Virus record (IMG/VR): IMGVR_UViG_3300049215_000771
Location: 434,001-498,000 of that record
Origin: a virus
Reading direction: 5' to 3' (one strand)
DNA length: 64,000 nt
Numbering within the stretch: position 1 is the stretch's first letter; each line of letters begins with the position of its first letter. The notes beneath the pieces were generated by a model. That model did not search any database, was not told the origin of the DNA, and was given only the letters and a program-made list of their open reading frames with translations. Position numbers and translations under genes: made by a program. Of this stretch, positions 49,628-57,259 are shown piece after piece.

Positions 49628-50208
49628 TTGGAGCCGCACTACGACCATCGTGGCCCCCACGCCTATCGTAGTTTTCGCAACCGGGCCTGAGAACGGCTTT
49701 TGACGGCCAACACAGGACTTAACTGGTGCTGGATGCGGCATAAATAGGGACCGTGCTGCGACCATCATAGTCCTCGACGAATGTATCGCAACTTTTCCAG
49801 CCGGACTTACCGAACGTGTTTTCGTTCTTGCCCCCGGCGCTCCAGGCGAAGGTCTTTTTCAACCATAGGAGTCGGTAAGGCAGCTTGAACTATTCACTCG
49901 GATACTGTTTGGATACGGCCCTCGTCGAACAGTCCTCCCAGGCTTGTAGGATTTCTCGTTCGGGCAAGGTTGTGCGCACAACCTTGTCGGGTCCAAAGCG
50001 ACTCAGCCAGTGTGCTATTACGCCAAAAGGATTGCACACCAGGTAGCCTAACCTGGGTGCGTTTACTCCCACTCTTTGAATGGTGGCTGCCTCTAAGCCA
50101 ACATCCTGGCTATCTCCGTTTAGCTTTGGCGGCGAGTTTATACAGCCCGCCGTGATATATCCCGATTCCTTCATCCTGGTGGATGCCCAACCATTTCGAT
50201 GAAGGAAG
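49628..50208 (-). ncRNA. about 580-nt structured non-coding RNA candidate between two tRNAs
   Basis: No credible coding frame. The stretch is rich in hairpins: ACTACGA...TCGTAGT enclosing CGTGG-GGG-CCACG near 49635-49670; GAACG-AAAACA-CGTTC near 49820; self-complementary GGTTGTGCGCACAACC near 49975; and the rRNA-like domain at 50000-50117. Size and place between tRNAs recall phage RNAs such as GOLLD and ROOL, but I cannot match it to either from memory. Ends are set by the flanking tRNAs. Confidence 0.55.
50000..50117 (-). ncRNA. 23S rRNA GTPase-associated-centre (L11-binding) mimic
   Basis: Minus strand 50110-50092 reads GCCAGGATGTTGGCTTAGA, identical to E. coli 23S from position 1051. It continues with GGCAGCCACCATTCAAAGA (E. 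coli AGCAGCCATCATTTAAAGA). After about 47 inserted nt comes GGCGTAATAGCACACTGGC (E. coli AGCGTAATAGCTCACTGGT). The equivalents of A1067 (50094) and A1095 (50019) are kept, and the outer stem can still pair (GATAGCCAG with CTGGCTGAGTC). The insert falls in the junction between helices 43 and 44 and itself forms a hairpin (CCAGG...CCTGG) with some likeness to a tRNA-Leu arm. In ribosomes this RNA binds L11 and contacts EF-Tu and EF-G. Confidence 0.8.
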
Positions 50209-50291
50209 TGTCCAAGGTGGGAGTCGAACCCACAAGTCCTTGCGGACGCCAGCCCCTCAAGCTGGTGCGTTTACCGTTTCGCCACTTGGAC
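50209..50291 (-). tRNA. tRNA-Leu(GAG)
   Basis: Type II. Acceptor GTCCAAG/CTTGGAC, anticodon loop TTGAGGG, variable arm GTCC-GCAA-GGAC, discriminator A. Reads CUC and CUU. The upstream reading frame ends at the TGA in its anticodon loop. Confidence 0.92.
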
Positions 50292-50490
50292 AAAAATCGT
50301 CGTCTATGCTTCTCCAATCTTTCGGTTTTGCTGGTGGAAGTTTGCGAGCAAACCTCCCGTAATGCCTTTCGTCTACCACAAGACCGCCCCAGCCTTTACC
50401 AAACCATCGCTTCCCGGTCCATTCTTTGTCTTCCGGTCGGACGGTTTCACCAACTTCAAGAAACCGATACCCTGGAGGCGGTTTTCTCAT
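50257..50490 (-). CDS. small protein with WRSIDDD tag reading into tRNA-Leu
   Basis: A 77-residue protein (MRKPPPGYRFLEVGETVRPE, then KGWGGLVVDERHYG). The tag KDWRSIDDD is followed by 12 residues encoded in the tRNA gene, with the stop at tRNA nt 33-35. RNase P cleavage would remove the stop codon. AGGTG before ATG 50490. Confidence 0.65.
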   Translation of the reverse strand: MRKPPPGYRFLEVGETVRPEDKEWTGKRWFGKGWGGLVVDERHYGRFARKLPPAKPKDWRSIDDDFCPSGETVNAPA

Positions 50491-50743
50491 CTTGCACCTG
50501 AACAAAACACGTCCCTGGAGGCAAGTAGAAACTTTTCACCCTCCATGTCATTTCCGGCAGGACGTATTCGATCTCAATGATCCTACCTTCTTTCACCAAC
50601 TCATCCAGTAAGTCGGGCACGTCGATGTCGTTCATCGACAGCTTCGTGACCACTTCCTCGTCCGCAGCAAGCTGCGTTGCTTTGCACCCCTGAAGGGAGA
50701 TGATCTTGTCCACAAGAAACTGCTTGGCCTCGTCCCTATTCAT
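50456..50743 (-). CDS. winged-helix-like small protein
   Basis: A 95-residue protein. LLDELVKEGRIIEIEYVLPE and WRVKSFYLPPGT suggest a small winged helix. Its ATG is the end of the upstream gene's RSIDDE codons (CGGAGTATCGACGATG). Confidence 0.65.
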   Translation of the reverse strand: MNRDEAKQFLVDKIISLQGCKATQLAADEEVVTKLSMNDIDVPDLLDELVKEGRIIEIEYVLPEMTWRVKSFYLPPGTCFVQVQDEKTASRVSVS

Positions 50744-51089
50744 CGTCGATACTCCGGTACTTGCGTTGCTTTGGTGTTGGTTCGGGCTTCTTCCGAATCA
50801 ATTCTATATCAACTTCCCAACAAGTACCAGGACTACCATCACGAATTGACTTGACGTTATATGCCGCCATCGGCTCCCCGCCACGACCATCCAGACCGCA
50901 TCCATATCCATTGCACGGAACATACCTGTCCGTGATCTCACATTCGCTGTAGTCACGGCCCGACGCCAGTTCGGGACTGGCCCATTTTCCTGATGATGGC
51001 AAAATCCGAATGATGTCGCCTACCTCGAACTTGTAGAGGTAAAACGGCGGGTTATTGTGCGGGGGATACGGGTTGGGTGGCACTGGCAT
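50736..51089 (-). CDS. SH3-like small protein ending KYRSIDDE
   Basis: A 117-residue protein: Pro-rich N-terminus, barrel-like middle (FEVGDIIRILPSSGKW, then CYVP-type loop NGYGCGLDGRGG), and C-terminal QRKYRSIDDE. AAGGAGACAAGACA before ATG 51089. Coupled to the next gene through the tag codons. Confidence 0.7.
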   Translation of the reverse strand: MPVPPNPYPPHNNPPFYLYKFEVGDIIRILPSSGKWASPELASGRDYSECEITDRYVPCNGYGCGLDGRGGEPMAAYNVKSIRDGSPGTCWEVDIELIRKKPEPTPKQRKYRSIDDE

Positions 51090-51264
51090 TGTCTTGTCTC
51101 CTTGCACAGACAGGACAAAGCATAACATAATGCTTGGACTTTGGCAACCTCACCATTTTCCAGCCATCTTTTTCGCCCCAACCGCCACTTTTCTTACTGC
51201 CCCCAAGCGGTTGCTTCCGTGTGCAGGTGTGACACTTGAGCGTGCTATGTTTCTTGAAGCCCAT
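51052..51264 (-). CDS. zinc-ribbon protein
   Basis: A 70-residue basic protein with KCHTCTRKQ and LCPVCARRQ, a four-Cys zinc site. Overlaps both neighbours. Confidence 0.6.
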   Translation of the reverse strand: MGFKKHSTLKCHTCTRKQPLGGSKKSGGWGEKDGWKMVRLPKSKHYVMLCPVCARRQDNASATQPVSPAQ

Positions 51265-51481
51265 CTAACCACTCCCTGAACGAGAGTTTCTGAAACGTGT
51301 TGATCGGGCGGCTGGGGTCTTGAAGTAACTTCTGAACCTCACGCTGCCCCGTGCTGCCCGTCAAATCCTTCCAGGCTTTCTCCCTGGTTTGTCGGGCGTA
51401 TTTCTTGAAGACACCAGACAGGCTCGACGCCATGTCCACGATAGCCTTCTTGATATTTGTGTCAGGCGTTTTCTTCGTCAT
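51245..51481 (-). CDS. small helical protein
   Basis: A 78-residue helical basic protein ending FQKLSFREWLDGLQET. ATGA overlap with the upstream gene. Unknown. Confidence 0.6.
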   Translation of the reverse strand: MTKKTPDTNIKKAIVDMASSLSGVFKKYARQTREKAWKDLTGSTGQREVQKLLQDPSRPINTFQKLSFREWLDGLQET

Positions 51482-51969
51482 CCTACCCCCGTTGGCGGAT
51501 TGACCGGGGGCTTAACTTTCTTCGGCTTCGGCAAGCTGGGAGCGTCAGGTTTGTCCTGCCCACTACCACGAGCCTTTGTCTGGACGTAAAACACGAAAGA
51601 AGTTTTGTTCTCGAATGCCTGGGACGGCGAGTCGGTTTCCCGGTAAACCAGTTGTAGTTTTGTCTGAGGCGTCTCAAAATTGAGAAATTCCTTCAGACGA
51701 GCGAGTACCGAGCCAATGAACTCAGGTGAGCCGGTGATCCGAACGCCGTCCTGGGCATACGTCGTACCTTGGTGATCGTACCGAATCGGCGACATCTGGA
51801 TCGGCGTATCTGGCCGAAGATTTCGCCAATACTGTACAATCTGGTCCTTAGTCGCCTTCCATTTCTTCTGGACAGGCTTCTTCGAGGGCGTTCCCTGGAC
51901 CGGCTGTGCTGTCGGTTTTGGTTGTGCCTCCCCAGGTTGTTCGTTCATCCACTCGCTGAAACTCTTCAT
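51478..51969 (-). CDS. candidate capsid-targeted protein
   Basis: A 163-residue protein starting MKSFSEWMNEQ, resembling the T4 capsid-targeting sequence with Glu10. A Pro/Gln/Lys-rich linker leads to an alpha/beta body (IRYDHQGTTYAQDGVRITGS, LVYRETDSPSQAFENKTSF) and a Pro-rich tail. Start 51969 chosen to keep this N-terminus. No ribosome site seen. Confidence 0.55.
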   Translation of the reverse strand: MKSFSEWMNEQPGEAQPKPTAQPVQGTPSKKPVQKKWKATKDQIVQYWRNLRPDTPIQMSPIRYDHQGTTYAQDGVRITGSPEFIGSVLARLKEFLNFETPQTKLQLVYRETDSPSQAFENKTSFVFYVQTKARGSGQDKPDAPSLPKPKKVKPPVNPPTGVG

Positions 51970-52144
51970 ACCAAGTATGTAGAGCGTGCGAGTTGTTTTC
52001 ACGGCGGATTCGGCGGCTCATGCACTTCTTGACGTAATGCCAACGACCGGCATTTTTCGCCATGCAATCCCGCCAACGATGCGGAGGCGAACCAACACAG
52101 TCATGTTCGTCGCCATTCCGGGCCTTGTAGCGATGTCCCATCAT
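51848..52144 (-). CDS. small Cys/His-rich protein
   Basis: A 98-residue frame (MMGHRYKARNGDEHDCVGSP) with strong AAGGAGTCTTAC before ATG 52144. His/Trp/Cys-rich first half. The last 40 residues overlap the next gene in another frame and look non-conserved. Confidence 0.5.
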   Translation of the reverse strand: MMGHRYKARNGDEHDCVGSPPHRWRDCMAKNAGRWHYVKKCMSRRIRRENNSHALHTWYEEFQRVDERTTWGGTTKTDSTAGPGNALEEACPEEMEGD

Positions 52145-52229
52145 GTAAGACTCCTTGGTTAGAGACTTACATTGGACACCTTGCCTTTCCTCTCATGGGT
52201 TCCTCCCGCACACTGACTGTGCGTATTTG

Positions 52230-52439
52230 TCACAAGTCTTCGAGCATCGGGATGGGTGGGCCGAGAAACTTCAGCGGCATCCTCTCACCCTTCATCTCAA
52301 ATTCGCACGGATCGTTGTAGTGTTTTCGCCTCTCATCAAGGCATTTTCCGTCTTTATACCATTGGCAGCCAGGGCAGGCAGCGAAAATTTGCCAGTCGGT
52401 TGCAATGATGGGCAGCTTCTTCAGTTGTTTGCAGTACAT
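52230..52439 (-). CDS. Cys-rich small protein
   Basis: A 69-residue protein: CPGCQWYKDGKC and a further Cys in YNDPCEF, likely zinc binding. GAAGGTGCTAT before ATG 52439. Confidence 0.6.
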   Translation of the reverse strand: MYCKQLKKLPIIATDWQIFAACPGCQWYKDGKCLDERRKHYNDPCEFEMKGERMPLKFLGPPIPMLEDL

Positions 52440-52493
52440 ATAGCACCTTCTTTCAGGAAGGTATACTGCAAATAACACGCCAAAGGACTGTAG

Positions 52494-53084
52494 TTAGTGG
52501 CTTACCTCCGACTTGTTCTTGGCATCTCGCTCGGCCTGGACCTTGGCAAAATCCCATTCGGCATCCATCAGGTCTTCGACCAGGCGCTCCGTTCCGGCCA
52601 GCATATCATCGCCTCGCTCCAGCAATTCCCACCACTTGGGAACCTTCTTCAGCTTCTTGTCGAACTCCTGGGCCAGCCAATGAGAGTTTGCTTCCTCGCC
52701 AGGCGGGTTGAAACCCATCAATTCGACGCCATGAATCGTCCAAAGTGTCACGACCCGACCGGGAACCGGCCCACGTTCATATTCGTCCTGATGCGGCGGA
52801 TCGTAGGGTTCCTTCTTCGTGAGCCAGTTTATGTACTCAGCGGTGTTATGCCTGTCGTCGGCGAAATCGCCACGGTTCTTGACTTCGCCGGTCGGATAGC
52901 CGTCGTGGTCGATGCCATAGAACTCGACGAGGAACCACCGCTTGTCATCTCGATACTTCGCCGGTTGACGATGCTCCCAATAACAGATAACCCCATAGGG
53001 TCGCTCATGTTTGGCTGGTTCTGCTTGGGCTTGAACCTCAGTCTGAGGCTCACCCTGATAGTGATGTTTCTCTCGCTTCGGCAT
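52494..53084 (-). CDS. unknown protein
   Basis: A 196-residue charged protein. Trp/Tyr-rich first half (PYGVICYWEHRQPAKYRDDK), helical second half. GAGAGGTTGTC before ATG 53084. No family recognised. Confidence 0.65.
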   Translation of the reverse strand: MPKREKHHYQGEPQTEVQAQAEPAKHERPYGVICYWEHRQPAKYRDDKRWFLVEFYGIDHDGYPTGEVKNRGDFADDRHNTAEYINWLTKKEPYDPPHQDEYERGPVPGRVVTLWTIHGVELMGFNPPGEEANSHWLAQEFDKKLKKVPKWWELLERGDDMLAGTERLVEDLMDAEWDFAKVQAERDAKNKSEVSH

Positions 53085-53098
53085 GACAACCTCTCAAG

Positions 53099-53184
53099 TG
53101 GGCACTGAGGGAGTTGAACCCCTCGACGACCGCCTGGATGTTTAACGTCACGAGTTTTACAGACTCGCACCAGGAACAGCGCCC
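53099..53184 (-). tRNA. tRNA-Tyr(GUA)-like, abnormal D-arm
   Basis: Acceptor GGGCGCT/AGTGCCC, T-arm GAGGG-TTCAACT-CCCTC and anticodon arm CGAGT-CTGTAAA-ACTCG are good. Only 10 nt separate acceptor and anticodon stems, so there is no normal D-arm. The variable region is long (about 26 nt) and holds CCAGG, complementary to CCTGG in the D position. May be a damaged copy or an unusual fold. A normal tRNA-Tyr lies 450 bp away. Confidence 0.6.
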
Positions 53185-53241
53185 AAATCATACCCCAATT
53201 TTAGGGCATTGTAAACCAGGTCTTGCTAACTACAATTCACC

Positions 53242-53673
53242 ATGCACAAAAACTCCAAGAAACAAGGTGATGCCTGCCTCGGTGGTGCAATCGCTTATTT
53301 CACTCACAAGGGCTACGGCGTATCAATACCATTAACCGACAGTCAGGATTATGACCTGATCGTAGACATTGACGACACGCTCAATCGTGTGCAAGTCAAA
53401 ACTACTTATTTCGCTCGCCCAAACAGCAAGGGACAATTGGAATACTACGTTTCTCTTTCTACCAAGGGCGGCAACAAATCACGCCAAACCATCAAATACT
53501 TCGATCCGAACCGTGTCGAAATACTGTACATCGTCACGCACGGCGGGGATCACTACTGTATCCCGATGAAGGATGGTTTCAGCGCCAAAAGCACACTTAG
53601 GTTGTCCTCCAAATACGACCGTTACAAAGTGCATCCGGCAGGAATCGAACCTGCAAGTCCCGAAGGAAGCTGA
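53242..53673 (+). CDS. PD-(D/E)XK homing endonuclease (I-Ssp6803I type)
   Basis: Rare plus-strand gene in this region, up to 143 residues. KKQGDACLGGAIAYFTHKGY, IPLTDSQDYDLIVDID and NRVQVKTTYFA match the intron-endonuclease group PDDEXK_5 (catalytic D and Q/E..K). I-Ssp6803I of this group sits in a tRNA intron in cyanobacteria; here no intron is evident. It lies between two tRNA-Tyr genes of opposite strand. The last 15 codons are the antisense of tRNA-Tyr, so it may have lost its original end. Confidence 0.75.
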   Translation: MHKNSKKQGDACLGGAIAYFTHKGYGVSIPLTDSQDYDLIVDIDDTLNRVQVKTTYFARPNSKGQLEYYVSLSTKGGNKSRQTIKYFDPNRVEILYIVTHGGDHYCIPMKDGFSAKSTLRLSSKYDRYKVHPAGIEPASPEGS

Positions 53674-53713
53674 TTTACAGTCAGCTAGGCCCACCACACT
53701 GCCCAACGGATGC
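53630..53713 (-). tRNA. tRNA-Tyr(GUA)
   Basis: Acceptor GCATCCG/CGGATGC, anticodon loop CTGTAAA, variable arm TCC-TTC-GGGA, T-loop TTCGATT, discriminator A. Reads UAC and UAU. Confidence 0.93.
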
Positions 53714-53728
53714 GTTCGTAGCCAACAC

Positions 53729-54193
53729 TCATTTACACGGTTCAACGACGACGGCGACATGCGCCGGCGTTTCCATCGGCCTCCAGTTCATGGCCTTGTA
53801 GTCGAAAAACATATCGACAAAACCCAGGACCAGTTCCTTCTCCAACGGCAGTTTGTAATTGTCCACGATGGTCAACTGCCCTACCCGCCCCATCTGCGGA
53901 ACGTCCATCTCATAATAGCACAACTGGAGAGCGTGCAGTCCGAGACGGATGTACTTGTTGTACTCCTTGCAAGCCGAAGTAGCGTCCGGCCCATGAATCC
54001 TCAACATCGGGCCGACCATTTCTTTGTCCACTGTCTCGTCTGCCTGAGCAGTTTTGCACGCCTTCAGGAAGTCGAATGGCGGATCAGCCTTCGCCTTTGC
54101 CTTCATCTGTTCGACCAGCGACTCCAATTCCTCCCAAGAAACTTCCTTGTAAAACAAGTCGCCGTTTTCGTCTTTCAGGTTGAAACCAAACAT
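53729..54193 (-). CDS. unknown protein
   Basis: A 154-residue protein (MFGFNLKDENGDLFYKEVSW). Helical middle, possibly a small-molecule binding alpha/beta fold. GGAGAACCTGAA before ATG 54193. No family recognised. Confidence 0.65.
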   Translation of the reverse strand: MFGFNLKDENGDLFYKEVSWEELESLVEQMKAKAKADPPFDFLKACKTAQADETVDKEMVGPMLRIHGPDATSACKEYNKYIRLGLHALQLCYYEMDVPQMGRVGQLTIVDNYKLPLEKELVLGFVDMFFDYKAMNWRPMETPAHVAVVVEPCK

Positions 54194-54213
54194 TTCAGGT
54201 TCTCCAAGGCGAG

Positions 54214-54289
54214 TAGCCGGGAGGGGACTCGAACCCCTAAGACTCTAGGTTTGAGCTAGAGATGTCTGCCAAGATTGCATCACCCGGCC
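54214..54289 (-). tRNA. tRNA with leucine anticodon CAA but short variable loop
   Basis: Acceptor GGCCGGG/CCCGGCT, D-arm ATGCAATCTTGGCAGACAT, anticodon arm TCTAG-CTCAAAC-CTAGA, variable loop only GTCTT, T-arm AGGGG-TTCGAGT-CCCCT, discriminator A. A type I body with Leu anticodon; a normal type II tRNA-Leu(CAA) is at 42260. Amino-acid identity is uncertain. Confidence 0.8.
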
Positions 54290-54666
54290 AAATCTTCCAA
54301 CAACTGATCCACACAACTTTCCAGGTCCACCAGCGATTCACCCTCGAAAGTGAATTCCAACAAATGTTCCGCTTCAACATCCCTCATCTCAGGCATGAAT
54401 GGATACGCCTTCAAGAAGGCTCTCGTCTTGTCGGGATATTCCTCGTCCCAAAACAAGTGCAAGTTCGTCTTGCCGAAGCGACCAACATGGGTCACACACT
54501 GACACTTCTTCTGGCAGAACTCCTTGATCTCCTTCAGAATCTCGAAACTGAGCAGCTTGAACTGGAACGTCACAGCCCTGGTCTGGACCTGAACCTCCAG
54601 GTCGTCACCCAGCATTACATCCCAATTGTCAGTATGGGCCACCGCCGCCACGCCAGACTCAGCCAT
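54280..54666 (-). CDS. unknown protein whose stop lies in a tRNA
   Basis: A 128-residue protein with CQKKCQC in the middle and an acidic end. The frame ends GAT TTG GCC GGG TGA, with the TGA at nt 8-10 of the next tRNA, so RNase P cleavage would leave a message without stop. Confidence 0.65.
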   Translation of the reverse strand: MAESGVAAVAHTDNWDVMLGDDLEVQVQTRAVTFQFKLLSFEILKEIKEFCQKKCQCVTHVGRFGKTNLHLFWDEEYPDKTRAFLKAYPFMPEMRDVEAEHLLEFTFEGESLVDLESCVDQLLEDLAG

Positions 54667-54904
54667 CTTTCGTTACCACCGTTCCTTCTGGAATCTCAAC
54701 ATCTTGAATGTTGCGAAACATCAAGGCCACTCCCTCGCCGGCCTTGGCGGACTCCCTCAAGCGAGCGTAGTTTTCGATGGCGGACAGGACGGCGGTGTGC
54801 GAGCCGATGGTCAGTTTCTCACCAACCCGCACATCGCATTCCAGTCTGCCAACAAGCTGTGTGCCCTTGACTCGGTACACACGCTCAACGGTCATCACCT
54901 TCAT
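54659..54904 (-). CDS. free-standing EF-Tu domain-2-like beta-barrel protein
   Basis: An 81-residue protein: VERVYRVKGTQLVGRLECDV, VGEKLTIG, then AGEGVALMFRNIQDVEIPEG. This is the order of strands and signature turns of translation-factor domain 2 (in EF-Tu: RGTVVTGR..., [18 protein letters not shown]...I.RG). No G domain is attached. It lies 1 kb downstream of the tuf gene. It may bind ribosomes or charged tRNA; role unknown. Confidence 0.75.
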   Translation of the reverse strand: MKVMTVERVYRVKGTQLVGRLECDVRVGEKLTIGSHTAVLSAIENYARLRESAKAGEGVALMFRNIQDVEIPEGTVVTKDG

Positions 54905-55187
54905 TGAATTCCTTCAACTGTTCCTTGAAGGACAATTCCGACAAGATTTCGTGTTCGTGTTTGCTCCGCTTGGGAAACTTGTCACTGTGGCAGACTCCAC
55001 ACTGAGTATTGCCGCAGTCCCAGGCGTCCTTCTTGCGGAACCGACCGATCTGTTCGTCGCATTCACAATCAACGACGTAGGGATCAGCGCCGATCTTGCC
55101 TCGGTCCTTGTTGCTCTCGACGTGCATACGCCGATGTTTCTTCCACTCACGACGAGCAATCCGCTCATCTTCGTGCCATCGTTTCAT
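54885..55187 (-). CDS. Cys/His-rich basic protein
   Basis: A 100-residue protein with DCECDEQIG and CGNTQCGVCH, a likely zinc site, in a very charged sequence. Overlaps both neighbours. Confidence 0.6.
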   Translation of the reverse strand: MKRWHEDERIARREWKKHRRMHVESNKDRGKIGADPYVVDCECDEQIGRFRKKDAWDCGNTQCGVCHSDKFPKRSKHEHEILSELSFKEQLKEFNEGDDR

Positions 55188-55254
55188 CAGTACCTCCGTA
55201 ATGGGAATAGAAGTTAGGCTTCTGTTCCCCGGAGATACGAACGAAATTACACAT
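55165..55254 (-). CDS. 29-residue peptide
   Basis: Start MCNFVRISGEQKP. AGGAGTAGCC before ATG 55254 comes from the last codons of the upstream zinc protein. Its end overlaps the next start. Possibly a coupling peptide. Confidence 0.4.
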   Translation of the reverse strand: MCNFVRISGEQKPNFYSHYGGTDETMARR

Positions 55255-55492
55255 GGCTACTCCTGCATGTAGGGCAAAGAACTGTCCAATCTTCCCAGGA
55301 ATGGCCCCCTTCAGTCCTGGTGATGTCTTCAACCAGCCACCCCGCATCTTTGGCTACTTGTGCCATACTTGCCCAGGTAGCTCCCGGCTCGTGCTGTTTG
55401 CCGTCCTCGTAGGTGTTGCATTTCTCGCAAATGAACCCGGCATAAACCAGCGCCACAAGTTCATATGGGTCGTCAGCATTAGTCGCTTCCAT
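55247..55492 (-). CDS. zinc protein (CEKC...CPTC)
   Basis: An 81-residue protein: FICEKCNTYED, helix AQVAKDAGWLVED, then VLCPTCRSSHV. GAGGGCG before ATG 55492. Function unknown. Confidence 0.65.
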   Translation of the reverse strand: MEATNADDPYELVALVYAGFICEKCNTYEDGKQHEPGATWASMAQVAKDAGWLVEDITRTEGGHSWEDWTVLCPTCRSSHV

Positions 55493-55676
55493 CGCCCTCG
55501 CTCTCCTTAACATGCTTGTCGAATTCTTCCATCAACATCTCGGTCTGAGCGACCAATTCCGGTGATGGCTCCGTTGTCCAGGGGATAGAAGGAACCTTCA
55601 TTCGCCACTTGCGACAAGTACACCAGTGAGTTTCCGTTTTACGGGTGAACTTCATTTCGTGTCTGATCTTACCCAT
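55479..55676 (-). CDS. small protein after tRNA
   Basis: A 65-residue frame starting MGKIRHEMKFTRKTETHWC, 2 nt after the tRNA 3' end. CTCRKW may bind metal; acidic helical tail. ATG 55655 is an alternative start. Confidence 0.5.
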   Translation of the reverse strand: MGKIRHEMKFTRKTETHWCTCRKWRMKVPSIPWTTEPSPELVAQTEMLMEEFDKHVKESEGDGSD

Positions 55677-55678
55677 AG

Positions 55679-55755
55679 TGCCCAGGGTGGGACTCGAACC
55701 CACAAGACCCTCGTTCTGAGCGAGAGATGTCTGCCTATTTTTGCATCACCTGGGC
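55679..55755 (-). tRNA. tRNA with leucine anticodon CAG but short variable loop
   Basis: Acceptor GCCCAGG/CCTGGGC, D-arm ATGCAAAAATAGGCAGACAT, anticodon arm TCTCG-CTCAGAA-CGAGG, variable loop GTCTT, discriminator A. Sister of the tRNA at 54214; a normal type II tRNA-Leu(CAG) is at 57174. Confidence 0.8.
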
Positions 55756-55835
55756 ATATTGTAGGGACGTATTCGATGACCTTTGCTCCCCGTAGTTGAG
55801 AACAGCTTTCGCTTGGGGTCATCTAGCCCCTACAG

Positions 55836-55842
55836 TATTTAG
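55836..55842 (-). promoter_or_regulatory. CTAAATA late-promoter-like motif
   Basis: GTCTAAATACTGT in the gap between tuf and the tRNA at 55679, pointing towards the tRNA and the small genes after it. Confidence 0.4.
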
Positions 55843-55870
55843 ACGCACCTGCGTCCAAGAGGTTCGCAAT

Positions 55871-57052
<1,182 letters not shown>

Positions 57053-57173
57053 TTCAAACTCCTAGTTGGTTCCAACGAGGAACCGTTCAGGGCCATTAGT
57101 CCCGCCAACCCAACCCTTTCGAGTCTTTTCACCACAACGAGTGAATGCCAGAGTTGTCAAAGAACCGATGCAG
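57053..57173 (-). promoter_or_regulatory. tuf leader: promoter-like TTGACA and hairpin
   Basis: Gene-free 121 nt between tRNA-Leu(CAG) and tuf. TTGACA is present near 57152, without a good -10 box. A GGTTCC-TCGTT-GGAACC hairpin lies just before the ribosome site and could regulate tuf translation. Confidence 0.35.
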
Positions 57174-57256
57174 TGCGGCGGGTGGGAGTCGAACCCACAA
57201 GGGCTTTCGCCCGCAGCGTTCTGAGCGCTGTGCGTTTACCGTTTCGCCACCGCCGC
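57174..57256 (-). tRNA. tRNA-Leu(CAG)
   Basis: Type II. Acceptor GCGGCGG/CCGCCGC, anticodon loop CTCAGAA, variable arm GGGC-GAAA-GCCC, discriminator A. Reads CUG. Confidence 0.93.
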
Positions 57257-57259
57257 AAC

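Noticed and set aside
49890-50174. A 94-codon minus-strand frame in the gene-free stretch
   Set aside because: It runs through bases that match 23S rRNA and has no family-like sequence; the rRNA match explains the segment better.
53631-53673. C-terminal residues 131-143 of the PD-(D/E)XK protein as a conserved domain end
   Set aside because: These codons are the antisense of tRNA-Tyr, the usual source of spurious 'AGIEPAS'-type ends.
54214-54289. Glutamine identity for the type I tRNA
   Set aside because: The anticodon loop is CTCAAAC in a well-paired 5-bp stem, giving CAA; glutamine would need UUG or CUG.
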